Assembly: GCF_029931775.1 (NCBI RefSeq)
Contig: NC_079312.1
Coordinates: 63,058,333-63,122,332, forward strand
Source of the DNA: Euleptes europaea
Taxonomy: Eukaryota > Chordata > Lepidosauria > Squamata > Sphaerodactylidae
Reading direction: 5' to 3'
Length of the DNA: 64,000 bases
Below the pieces are notes generated by a model, which made no database searches, was not told the origin of the DNA, and saw nothing but the letters and a program-made list of their open reading frames with translations. Below are positions 49,446 through 59,789 of this stretch, in pieces (within the stretch, counting starts at the first letter, position 1; every line of letters begins with the position of its first letter). A program made the position numbers and the translations under genes.

Positions 49446-50581
49446 CAGTGGTTCTCAACCTTTTTCGAGTTGCGACCCCCTTTTACAATTGCCAAGTAAC
49501 CTGCGACCCTCGTCACATTTGCATAAATTTTCATAAATGACATTTTCAATAGGATAAAGAAAACACATTTATTTTTTTGGCAGTCCAGGGTATCCATATA
49601 TATATAATTACTTTAAATTTTAAAGTTTAAAACAAACAAGCAAACGGTACTACCACCTGTTGCGCAGCGGCTGTGACTGGCGCGGTAACCTTTCCTGACA
49701 TGGAGGAAAGAGTGCCTTTGAGCATGCACTGCGTTCCTTGTCCTCCCCTCTCTCCCCAAAAACTCTTCCATGCAGGCTGGGGCTCTCGCGAGGAAACTCC
49801 CTCTCTTATGACTGGGACACTGCTTGTGCACAGAACTGCAGTTATCCCTCAAAGCGGAGCTCCGTTTAATCACCTCACGAGAGCGAAGGGCCAGGAAAGA
49901 GCCGAGGGCCGCTTATCCCGCCCGGACTTTTCGTGCCTTTTTCTCCCCTCTGCCAGTCACCGCTCCTTCTGCGCCTCACAGAACCTGCGTGCTCGAGGGG
50001 GAAATCTCGAACTGCACATGCACCTTGACTCTCTCCCCCTTGGCCTTGCCAGAGCGGAACTGATGACTAAGGGCAGAAAAGCGAAGCCACACTACAGACA
50101 TGCGCACTTGGATTCCAGGCTGAAGCTCCTGCCCCACCCGAGTGCGGCTAAAAGTAAAAACAACGTGGCTGTAGCGGCCTCAAGGGGGACCACCCTCTTC
50201 TCCTCCGAGACCTGAACTCGCCGAGCCAGGGGAGCTTCCTCGGCCTCCCACACATCCTGCCGCATCATCCGCCCGGTGCAAGTGCGACCGCGCCCAGGGC
50301 TGGCCTGCCCGCCTCTCAGCTGGGCAGCGGGGCTACAGCTGGTGTGCGGCGGCATGCCACCGCGTCTCTGCAGCCCGGCTCCTTCTGGCTGTCGGCTGGC
50401 CAGTTCCTCACCTCTCTGATTGGGGTCTTCCCTGCCCTTGTGGACGGATCAGGGTTACAGGGCGTCTGGGTTAGTCTTGGACAGCCCAGGATGGGGGCTG
50501 TCCCAGGACAGTGGCGGCGACCCCCCAGAAAACACTTTGTGACCCCCTTGGGGGTCCCGACCCGCAGGTTGAGAACCACTG
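49446..50581. mobile_element. Non-autonomous hAT element, 1136 bp, perfect 8-bp TSD
   Basis: TIRs CAGTGGTTCTCAACCT and AGGTTGAGAACCACTG, with adjacent 'gcgaccccc' and 'gggggtcccgaccc' subterminal sequence typical of a widespread hAT group. Flanking ATCTAGAT at 49438-49445 and 50582-50589 is perfect. The interior is GC-rich with no transposase; the 180-codon frame 49673-50215 matches nothing known to me. Confidence 0.92.
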
Positions 50582-50761
50582 ATCTAGATGTTATCCCCCA
50601 GTTTCATTTGTAAAATGAATGCATGTTGGCTCAGTCTTACGAATAGATATATATGCATGTACATGCAGGATGTACATACATTCACTGTAACATATGAACC
50701 AGACTTGTTTATTGGGCCTGTAAGCAAACTGGTAGCAAAAGTAATGAGCATAGGATAGGAG

Positions 50762-50980
50762 TAGGGTTGCCAGCTCTGGGTTAGGAAATACCTGAAGATT
50801 TGGGGTGGTGGAGCCTGAGAAGGTGGGGCTTGGGGAGGGGAGGGACTTCAATGGGGTATAATGCCATAGAGTCCACCTTCTAAGGTGGCCATTTTCTCCA
50901 GGTGAACTGATCTCTGTGGCCTGAAGATCAGGTTTAATCCCAAGAAATCTCCAGCCACCACCTGGAGGTTGACTACCCTA
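50762..50980 (-). mobile_element. hAT-type GGTTGCCA MITE, minus
   Basis: TAGGGTTGCCAG to ACTACCCTA with the interior reversed relative to 740-950. Flanks GATAGGAG (50754-50761) and GGTAGGAG (50981-50988) match at 7 of 8. Confidence 0.8.
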
Positions 50981-51179
50981 GGTAGGAGTGATATGTTTAC
51001 TACTGCTAGCCTATTAGGATCCTGACAGCTACCTCCTGAGCAAGTTGATGCTTCTGAACCATTTCTAAAGCAGTCCCACATAGTGTATTAATGTACACCT
51101 GTATGTTTCCAAAGAAGGCTATGGTGTACAACCTAAGTACGAAAATTGAACTCCTGACAAACAATATCACTGCTGGATA

Positions 51180-51800
51180 TCCAGTGCCAAAAAGGCATCC
51201 AGGAGCTCACAGACTGCAAAGCTGTTCCTTCAGGGAGAGTACAACCCTATCTTATGCCAATTGAAGTGGATCAACATTACCTCCAACTCAAAGAACCACT
51301 TGTACCTGGAGTTAGTCTTGGTTTACCCTTATTCAGACCTTCAGTTTCCAAAAATCAGTTGAGCTTGCCCACAGATTTTCTGTATACTGAGGGAGACTTG
51401 AGTGTCATCAGGATATTGGTGACATCTCACCCCAGATTTCCCCATGTTTTCTCCCAAACGTTTCATGAATTATATTAAACAGCATGGGAGAAAAATGGGA
51501 TCTTGCAAAAACCTATAGGCCAGTGACCAAGAGACTGAACAAAAGTTCTTTGGACTCATCATCTGAAAACTGCCCTCCAGAAAGGACTAAAAACAGTCTA
51601 ACACGACATTGGTAGCCCATCTCTACCAGGCAGATTAGAAGGCTACAGTGACTGATGTTATTGCGAAGGCAAGACTGATAAAAGTTGATCTCATCAGTCC
51701 AATGGTTGACTGGATAAGATGCACTCCACCAGAGAACACAAACAAAGGCCTGGTATGTCCAACAGAAAAAGGATATGAATCATTTATGGAGAACCGTTAT
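51180..51800 (-). repeat. Old LINE fragment (L2/CR1-like), low confidence
   Basis: Phrases such as 'gggagagtacaaccctatct' and 'ttaaacagcatgggagaaaa' recall a repeat common in sauropsid genomes. Heavily diverged, ends not defined. Confidence 0.35.
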
Positions 51801-53146
51801 AGACACTGGTAAACATGACTGTCTACTATCCCCTCATTTAAACTGGGAAGAACTTTGTGGAAGCAGTGAACTTTCTGAGGCTTAAGAGACCTTCCACTAC
51901 AAAGTAAGCTGTCTTCAACTAAATGTTCCCTTGAATGTACATGAAGTACCCCTGTGCAGGAGTTAGTGACCCAGAGCATCAGCTTCATCTGATACCAAAT
52001 GCATTAAGGAAATTGATATAAGGAAACCAGCTTGAGCCCCCCCACCCGGCCCAAAAAGCTGTTTGTACACTAAACTTAAAGCTGCAAAATTGCTTTCTAA
52101 ATTTATCATGACATATCTGGTAGAACTGGAAGCAAGCAGTGTTCTTCACACAGGACATAGTGAAAGTTGTGGGGGGGGGGAGATTGTGCTCTCACACTTG
52201 TCTCATATGGTTCAGTCCTTAGTTAACACACATGTACTTTAACAATTTGTGGAGAACTGGCTGAACAATCTTGGAATCAATTATGTACATGGACATGAGA
52301 ATTATAGTCATTACTGGTCTTAACAGAAATGTCAATTCTTTGAAGGTGATGTTCAAAGCACAAATAAAACTTCGGTGGTATTAAACTTCTTAGTGATGAC
52401 ATGTGTTTAGTTCAAGTTGCCAAATGACTGTGAAGACATGTTCAAGTAATTCCCGATATTGGATTACTTCTTTGCGAGAGTACTTCTCTTGAACAAACTT
52501 GTGTTCCCAAAACAGTTTGTTACATCTATCAGGGTGTGGTTTTTTTCAGGGAGGATGCACTAGAAATCTTGTCAAAGCATTTTCCTACAGCTATTTCAGT
52601 GTAATGCCAATAAATGTTCTCCCCTCGAACTCAACAAGACAACAAACAAGCAACCAAGACAAATCAGTACTTGTACACTATCATATGAGGGGGTGCTTCA
52701 GGGTCTATGGCAGGACCTGCACAGCTTGTCTTTTGTGACTTTCTAAAAGACTGAATTCATATTTATAAAATACACAATGGCCATTTTTGCATGGATATTT
52801 AGTTTCATGATCCCTGCTGGACTGCTTTGGGGCTTCGCTGGGATTATGCATGATTTTTCCAACCTTCAGAAGTCACTTCGCTGCCGCCTCACACTTGTCC
52901 CGCAGTTTCAGGATCCTGGTTTACCACGAATTTAAAGTATGCCTCAATCCCAAATCGAAGCAAATCACTGCTATTTGTGTGCATAGGTGTAACTTTGGGT
53001 TTCTCTGCCCACACCCCCAGGGTGAGCAGCGCCAGCTGGGGAGAGGAGCAGCAGCAGGAGGCTTGGCTCTGGGCGATGGTGGGAGAGGGAGGAGAGTGGA
53101 GGCAGCGCGGTGGCTATGGGGCAGAAAGCCTCCGCTGGGGAGAGGG
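51801..53146. other. Intergenic, nothing assigned
   Basis: No gene recognised. From about 52780 the composition becomes GC-rich; that region may be an unclassified transposon that continues to the tandem repeats and palindrome described next. Confidence 0.4.
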
Positions 53147-53300
53147 AAAATCAGCATGGCTCAGTTGGATCCCCGATGTATGAAACTGACTGGGGGGTGA
53201 TCAGTGTGGCTCAGTTGGATCCCCAATGTATAAAACTGACCAAGGGGCGGGGGGAGGGGAGAAAATCAGTGCGGCTCAGTTGGATGCTTGATGTATGAAT
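53147..53300 (+). repeat. Imperfect tandem repeat, ~3 units
   Basis: Three units with 'tcagyrtggctcagttggat' followed by 'atgtat', starting near 53150, 53202 and 53266, with unequal G-rich spacers. Confidence 0.8.
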
Positions 53301-53329
53301 GGGAGGGAATCAGAGGGAAATCTTGTATT

Positions 53330-53465
53330 GGTCAGCCAACCCCCACCTGTTTTTTTTTTGTTTGCTAGTGCTATTTTAGCGATAAAATGCTAAAATATTT
53401 ATATATTTAGCATTTATCACTAAAATTGCACTAGCAAAAAAAAACAGGTGGGGGGCTGGCTGATC
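53330..53465. repeat. Palindrome / fold-back
   Basis: Left arm 'gtcagccaacccccacctgt', a T run and 'gctagtgctattttagcgat'; the right arm is its complement ('gcactagcaaaaa..acaggtggggggctggctgatc'). Arms ~55-60 bp around an AT core 'atttatatattta'. Confidence 0.85.
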
Positions 53466-53519
53466 ACTTGGTCAGATTCCACAGGCACCATGGGCTTGGG
53501 GGTGTGGCTGCGCTAAGAG

Positions 53520-53581
<62 letters not shown>
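53520..53581 (+). repeat. Compound microsatellite (TG)n(AG)n
   Basis: About ten TG units run directly into about twenty AG units. Confidence 0.97.
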
Positions 53582-53586
<5 letters not shown>

Positions 53587-53630
53587 CGGCTCTATGGACT
53601 GTGCCACGATTTTACCTGGCGTAACTTTAC

Positions 53631-55741
53631 TCTAATCATAGGTGTTGGAACGCAAAAGTAGTAAACAAAGCAGAATCAAATATTGGCAGATTTGGGCTAG
53701 GAGCACGGAATGAAGCAGGAGGACGCCTCATAGAATTCTGTGAAGACAACAATCTGTTCATTGCAAACACATATTTCAGGCAACCAAATAGACGATTGTA
53801 TACACGGACATCACCAGACAGCCAGTGTAGAAATCAAATAGATTATATAATTGGAAGCAGAAGATGGAGAAGCTCTATTCTCTCGGCCAAAACAAGACCA
53901 GGAGCCGACTGCGGTCAAAAGTCTAAGTGCAAAGTTCCAGCAACTCGAACATAGAGACAAAGAGACCTATTATAATAACCAGTGTAAAGAAATAGAAGAG
54001 AACAAAAAAAAAGGAAGAACAAGAGATCTGTTCCACAAGATCCAAGAAATCAAAGGGAAATTTAAAGCACGGTTAGGCATGCTGAAAGATCAGCATGGAA
54101 ATACATTAACTGAACAGGACAAAATAAAGAAAAGGTGGGAACAATACACTGAAGAACTATACAGAAGAGATGAAAGGATAAAAGATTCTTTCCAAGAAGA
54201 ATCCTTTGAAGAAGAACCTACAGTTTTAGAAAGTGAAGTGAAAGCTGCATTGAGAGCAATCAGGAGAAATAAATCACCAGGAGCAGATGGGATATCAACA
54301 GAGCTATTCCAAGCCACAGAAATGGAGTCCATCAAAATCTTGACAAAAATATGCCAACAGATATGGAAAACAAAACAATGGCCCACAGACTGGAAACGAT
54401 CCATTTACATTCCAATTCCCAAGAAAGGAGACATCAAAGATTGCAAAACTATCGGACCATTGCATTAATTTCTCATGCAAGTAAAGTGATGCTCAAAATC
54501 TTACAGCAAAGGCTGTACCATATATGGAACGAGAAATGCCTGATGTTCAAGCTGGTTTCAGAAAAGGAAGAGGCACTAGAGATCATATTGCAAATATACG
54601 CTGGTTACTGGAGCGTACGAGAGAATTTCAGAAGAAAATCAGCTTGTGTTTCATAGATTACAGCAAAGCTTTTGACTTTGGATCATGAAAAGCTATGGCT
54701 GGTTTTAAAGGAAATGGGTGTGCCACTATATCTGATCGTTTTGATGCGCAACCTGTACTCTGGACACGAGGCCACAGTTAGAACAAAATATGGAGAAACG
54801 GAATGGTTTCCAATTGGCAAAAGGTGTCAGACAAGGATGTATTTTATCTCCCTATCTCTTCAATCTATATGCAGAACATATAATTAGGAAAGCTGGATTA
54901 GATTTAGATGAAGGTGGAGTGAAAATTGGAGGGAGGAACATTAATAATTTGAGATATGCTGATGACACTACATAATTGGCAGAAAATAGTGAAGATTTGA
55001 AACGACTACTGCTGAAAGTTAAAAGAGAAAGTGCCAAAGCAGGACTACAGCTGAACATCAAGAAAACAAAAGTAATGACTACAGGAGAATTACACAACTT
55101 TAAGGTTGACAATGAGGAAATTGAAATGGTTCGAGATTTTCTATTCCTTGGCTCCACCATCAGCCCAAAGGGAGACTCCAGCCAAGAAATCAGAAGGAGA
55201 TTGAGACTGGGAAGGGCAGCCATGAAGGAGCTAGAAAAGATTTTGAAGTGTAAGGATGTGTCACTGGCCACCAAGACTAGATTAATTCATGCCATCGTAT
55301 TCCCTATTACTTTGTATGGGTGTGAAAGCTGGACAGTGAAGAAAGCTGATAGGAAGAAAATAGATTCCTTTGAAATGTGGTGTTGGAGGAGAGTGTTACG
55401 GATTCTGTGGACTGCCAAAAAAAACCAAATCAATGGGTTATAGATCAAATCAAGCCTGAACTGACCCTAGAAGCTAAAATGACTAAACTGAGGCTATTGT
55501 ATTTTGGTCACGTCATGAGACGACAAGAGTCACTGGAAAAGACAGTCATGCTAGGAAAAGTTGAGGGCAGCAGGAAAAGAGGAAGACCCAACAAGAGATG
55601 GATTGACTCAATAAAGGAAGCCACAGACTTCAATTTGCAGGATCTGAGCAAAGCGGTCAAAGATAGGACATTTTGGAGGACTTTCATTCATAGGGTCGCC
55701 ATGAGTCGGAAGCGACTTGACGGCACTTAACACACACACAC
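53631..55741 (+). mobile_element. BovB/RTE LINE, 5'-truncated, inactive
   Basis: Begins inside the endonuclease (EAGGRLIEFCEDNNLFIANT; NQIDYIIGSRRWRSSI). Continues with the linker, then RT (NKSPGADGISTELFQA, SIYIPIPKKGD, catalytic RYADDT near 54955-54972) and the C-terminal part (YGCESWTVKKAD, FEMWCWRRVLRI, LYFGHVMRRQESLEKTVMLG). The open frame shifts between frames at about 54450, 54780 and 55420, and a TAG follows YADDTT at 54973-54975. The 3' end is 'cgacttgacggcacttaaca' plus (CA)n. Target duplication AACTTTAC at 53623-53630 and 55742-55749 fixes both ends. About 2.1 kb of an expected ~3.2 kb. Confidence 0.95.
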
Positions 55742-56289
55742 AACTTTACACCAGGGAAAGTGGGCATTCCCATGCCGAAAGTCTTCAGGAATCTGACTAC
55801 CACCAAGAGTGCCCCCTGGAACGCCCCTTTTGGTGCTGGCACCGACCTCCACTCCACACTTGCACTGGCATGGGGGTTGCGCTGCTGCCCCTGTGCCATT
55901 TTGTTCTGCCATTGCGCAGCCCCAGCGTAAGTGCCACCAACCCGGCATTTGTGGCACTTTATCACGGTGCAAAGGAGCACTTATTCCAGTGCCGATTTGC
56001 CTCCCTCCCCCCGGAATGGGCTGAAAGCTGCCAAAGTAGGGAGGGAAAATATCTGTGAATTTTGGCAAGGTATACAATAGGTCATAAAACTAGAATAGTC
56101 CTTACATAATTGTATTTTAGACTGCACATTTTTTAATAAAGTTTTTTATTATTTTCTCATTGCAATCAATTTTCATTAATGCTTTAACAATATAGAGTAA
56201 AATCTATAAGAATTTCCAGTCTAAAAAAGAAAAAAGAAAAGTTGACTTCCCCTACACTCTCTTCTGTCCAAAATTTAATTGTATATATT
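55742..56289. other. Intergenic, GC-rich to 56040, nothing assigned
   Basis: Sequence resumes the context interrupted by the BovB. The 55750-56040 block is GC-rich with frames on both strands and may be an unclassified DNA-transposon remnant. Confidence 0.4.
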
Positions 56290-56900
56290 GTCGAAGGCTT
56301 TCACAGTCAGAGTTCATTGGTTCTTGTAGGTTATCCGGGCTGTGTAACCGTGGTCTTGGAATTTTCTTTCCTGACGTTTCGCCAGCAACTGTGGCAGGCA
56401 TCTTCAGAGTAGTAACACTGAAGGACAGTGTCTCTCAGTGTCAAGGGTGTAGGAAGAGTAATATATAGTCAGAAAGGGGTTGGGTTTGAGCTGAGTCATT
56501 GTCCTGCAAAAGTAATGTGCTAGTCATTGTCCTGTAAGTATCAAGATAATGTGCTAATGAGGGTATGGTATGTTAATATGGAACCATTGTATCCTGAAGT
56601 GGTCTGTTAATGTGTGTAATCCAAAGCTAATCTGCATGGCTATTGTTGAATGTTGTCTTTGTTAGTCTGGAGGTTTTTTAGAACAGGAAGCCAAGCCTTA
56701 TTCATTCTTAAACTCTCCTCTTTTCTGTTAAAGTTGTGCTGATGTTTATGAATTTCAATGGCTTCTCTGTGCAATCTGACAAAATAGTTGGTAGAATTGT
56801 CCAGTCTTTCAGTGTCTTGGAATAAGACCCTGTGTCCTGTTTGTGTCAGGGTCACAGGGTCTTATTCCAAGACACAGGGTCTTATTCCAAGACATCATTG
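56290..56900 (-). mobile_element. Penelope-like element 3' part with hammerhead, minus
   Basis: The minus-strand frame 56640-56855 contains RLHREAIEIHKHQHNFNRKE and LRMNKAWLPVL, a form I recognise as the end of the Penelope endonuclease region. It is followed by a ~200-bp non-coding tail and the hammerhead module (56369-56411) and ends 'aaccaatgaactctgactgt...cgac' at 56290. At the other end, 'cttggaataagaccctgtgt' at about 56815 is followed by two inverted copies (about 56850-56895). The tail is the same sequence as the palindrome 16029-16284, which ties that element to this family. Confidence 0.75.
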
Positions 56901-57253
56901 CCCTGCACAAGTTTTTGGAGTCAGTTACAACTGCCAACCGCCAGTCAAGCTGAGCCTGAGTCATCTTCAATGTGTGTAAACTGCAGGGAAAGTAAACGCC
57001 TTGTGTTGATTCTATTGACTGAGGGGTGGGGGAGGGAAAAGGGAAGAAAGAAATACCTGGAGGAATACAAGGGAAATAGGAGATGAAGAAATGGGTGGTG
57101 GTGCAAAGAACATGAACCGACAAATCCACTGGCTTCTCAGGCTGGGCACGTTGTTGAAGCAGGCTCTGGTACTACGTGACTCCATGCCTGATGATGACTG
57201 CTGACAAGGAAGGCAGAGCCACACTCACAGAGGAAGCCCAAGTGGAGGGGAGA

Positions 57254-57458
57254 TAGGGTTGCCAGGTCCCTCATTGCCACCGGTGGGAGGTTTTTGGGGC
57301 GGAGGCCGGGGAGGGAGGGGGTTTGGGGAGGGACTTCAATACTATAGAGTCCAATTGCCAAAGTGGCCATTTTCTCCAGGGGAACTGATCTCTAGCAGCT
57401 GGAAATCAGTTGTAATAACAGGAGATCTCCAGCTAGTACCTGGATGTTGGCAACCCTA
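57254..57458 (-). mobile_element. hAT-type GGTTGCCA MITE, perfect TSD
   Basis: TAGGGTTGCCA to GGCAACCCTA, with the interior in minus orientation. AGGGGAGA is duplicated perfectly at 57246-57253 and 57459-57466. Confidence 0.9.
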
Positions 57459-57738
57459 AGGGGAGAAGAGGGGCTATCTAAAAAAAAATATTGAGGAAAG
57501 AAGAGAGAATAAAACTCCCTGTGGTGGTAGCAGCCGCTGAAGCGATATTTTTTTATCCCGCATAGCCAATCAAATCTCCAGTGGTCAACGAGAATCCTTG
57601 CTGGACAAGAGCCCCCCAGCCACATGGCCCCAGCCACTCTCTAAAATAACTTGATGGGCATGAAGAAAGATGTTGGTAGGTGCACATGGGGTGCCCTGTT
57701 GGGAACTGCTGGCCAGGAGTAAAAAGGAGGGCTTTAGT

Positions 57739-57908
57739 TAGGATTGCCAACTCTGGGTTGGGAAATTCCTGGAGGTTGGGGGCAGATTGGGGAGGTTTGG
57801 AGAGGGAGCAGCCATTCCCCCCCCCCCAGGGAACTAATCTCTGTACAGGGAGGTCAGTTATAAAATTCCAGGAGACCTTCAAGCCCCACGTGGAGATTGG
57901 CAACCCTA
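57739..57908 (-). mobile_element. hAT-type GGTTGCCA MITE, diverged
   Basis: TAGGATTGCCA to GGCAACCCTA. Flanks GCTTTAGT and GCTTTTAT match at 6 of 8. Internal part shortened, with a C run at 57818-57827. Confidence 0.75.
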
Positions 57909-58282
57909 GCTTTTATCAAAAAAATATTAAACGTAAAAATATGGTTAAAATGTGCTAAAACTGCACTTCTGGTGTGCGCCTCCTGACTTAAAAGCGCAAG
58001 ATACTTAACTGGTTTTGGTCTGTGCACGTCTGCTCTATTTGCAAACGGCAGCCCTCCTTTAGTTCTTGTCTCCCCACTCTCAAAATTATTGCTAGGAGAG
58101 GGTAGAATCCCTTCCCTCATGATTTTTTCACGGATACTTTTATCCGCCACAAGCTAGGACTGATCCATTGAATGATTAATGTGCACCAATTGGAGTTTAT
58201 GGAACTCTTTTTTCACATCAGTGGTTTGTAAAGCCCTTTTTCTTTGGGAGGGAAAGCATTAAAGATTAAAGAATTGTAGGCA

Positions 58283-58577
58283 AAGGGTTGTCAGCGTCCA
58301 GGTGGGGCCTGGAGATCTCCAGAAATTACGATTGTTCCCCAACAATGCATTCCTAAGGAGAGTTACTCCAGTCTAAGCCCATTCATTTCAATGGGCTTTA
58401 AACTGGAGTAACTCTTTAGGAATGCACTGCAAATGACAGATCCATTCTCCTGGAGAAAATGGCAGGTTTGGAGGGTAGTGTCTATGGCATTATATACCCC
58501 CTGAAATCCCTTTCCTTCCCCAAATCCCACCTCTCCTGGAATCACCAGGGATTTCCCAACCCAGACCTGGCACCCTG
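58283..58577 (+). mobile_element. hAT-type MITE carrying a second palindromic MITE
   Basis: Outer element runs from AAGGGTTGTCA to GGCACCCTG, with flanks TGTAGGCA and TGAAGGCA roughly matching. It is interrupted at 58344-58426 by a small palindrome. Confidence 0.75.
58344..58426. mobile_element. Small palindromic MITE nested in a MITE
   Basis: 'atgcattcctaaggag', 'agttactccagtctaagccc', 'attcatttcaatgggctt', and the inverse ending 'ctctttaggaatgcac'. An almost perfect hairpin of ~83 bp. Diverged relatives lie near 2903 and 45400. Confidence 0.85.
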
Positions 58578-58587
58578 TGAAGGCACC

Positions 58588-59356
58588 CAGGGCCGGTGCC
58601 AGTCATTTTTGCGCCCTAGGCAAGGCTAACTACTTGTGCCCCCAACCCCATTTTTTGAAAAACAGGTGTCTTTTAGAAAAAAATAAAAGCACAAAATGTT
58701 TTATGAGATGTTATAATTAATTCTGTTCCATAGCTAGGGTTGCCAGGCCCCTCTTCACCACCGGTGGGAGGTTTTTGGGGTGGAGCCTGAGGGCAGGGTT
58801 TGGGGAGGGACTTCAATAGGGTTGCCAACCTCCAGGTAATAGCAGACGATCTCCTGCTATTACAACTGATCTCCAGCTGACAGACCAATGCTATGGATAG
58901 GGTTGCCAACCTCCAGGTACTAGCTGGAGATCTCCTGCTATTACAACTGATCTCCAGCTGATAGAGACCAGTTCCCCTGGAGAAAATGGCCGCTTTGGCC
59001 ATTGGACTCTATGGCATGGAAGTCCCTCCCCAAACCCCACCCTCGTCAGGCTCCGCCTGCAACATCTCCTGCTGATGGCAACCCTAGACTTTAGTGCCAT
59101 AGTCCAATGGCCAAAGCAGCCATTTTCTCCAGGTGAACTGGTCTCTGATCAGTTGTAATAGCAGGAGATCTCCAGCTAGTACCCTATCCACAGCATTGTT
59201 GTGGTACTTATCTTAAAACAAAAAAATATAGTCAGTTGCATTTCTTTCAAGAAACTAATTTGTTTAAAAATGGTGCCCCTCAGGCCAGTTCTGTGCCCCT
59301 CTGAGGTCTGCGCCTTAGGCGACCGCCTAGTGCGCCTAATGGTGGCACCGGCCCTG
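58588..59356. mobile_element. hAT element with CAGGGCCGGTGCCA TIRs, nested insertions
   Basis: Perfect 14-bp TIRs CAGGGCCGGTGCCA / TGGCACCGGCCCTG; flanks AAGGCACC and CAGGCCCC match at 6 of 8. The subterminal 'gcgccctaggc' and 'gcgccttaggcgaccgccta' are related. Its centre holds a cluster of GGTTGCCA MITEs (58735-59200). The right terminus recurs alone at 12988-13040. Confidence 0.85.
58735..59200. mobile_element. Nest of GGTTGCCA MITE copies, partly inverted
   Basis: Three starts of the family occur at 58736, 58818 and 58898. An inverted piece at ~59096-59200 forms a long inverted repeat with ~58889-59015 (CCAATGCTATGGATAGGGT against its near-complement 'accctatccacagcattg'). Confidence 0.75.
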
Positions 59357-59789
59357 CAGGCCCCTCCATTGAATGCATACAGGCAGGGGCAGTGCAGACA
59401 AGTTTCCCGATAGCACCAAGTACAGCGGACTTCAACGTGTTTGTTCACAGGGCAGCCCGACGCGGGGATCCCTACCCAGGCAGGGCAGATGAGCAATTTG
59501 GCCAGCGCTTAACACACTCAGCTACTGAGTCAAAGCCCTTGCATTCATGGCTCATGACCAATGCTGATTTCTCCACACCCATCTCTCCCCTGGACATCAC
59601 AGACTCTTCTGCAGACCACACCTTATCCCACCACGCCTGCTATTCACATGTACATACTGTTAACATTTACATACTAATGCTTTAATCGATTTTAACTGAT
59701 AAGGTTTGTAGTTTGTCTGGCTATTGCCGTAATAATAAAATCATTCATACTAATGCTTGTCTGAGTTCACCCTACTCTACTTGAAGACA

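Noticed and set aside
48520-49458. 312-codon minus-strand frame and three long plus-strand frames
   Set aside because: All lie inside a hAT element and owe their length to GC-rich and CT-repeat sequence; the minus product is a run of Arg/Glu/Gly/Lys. No domain and no splice context.
49673-50215. 180-codon plus-strand frame
   Set aside because: Contained entirely within the 49446-50581 hAT element; unlike any transposase I know and GC-rich enough to be open by chance.
53521-53581. CRISPR-like or satellite array
   Set aside because: It is a simple dinucleotide microsatellite with no spacers.
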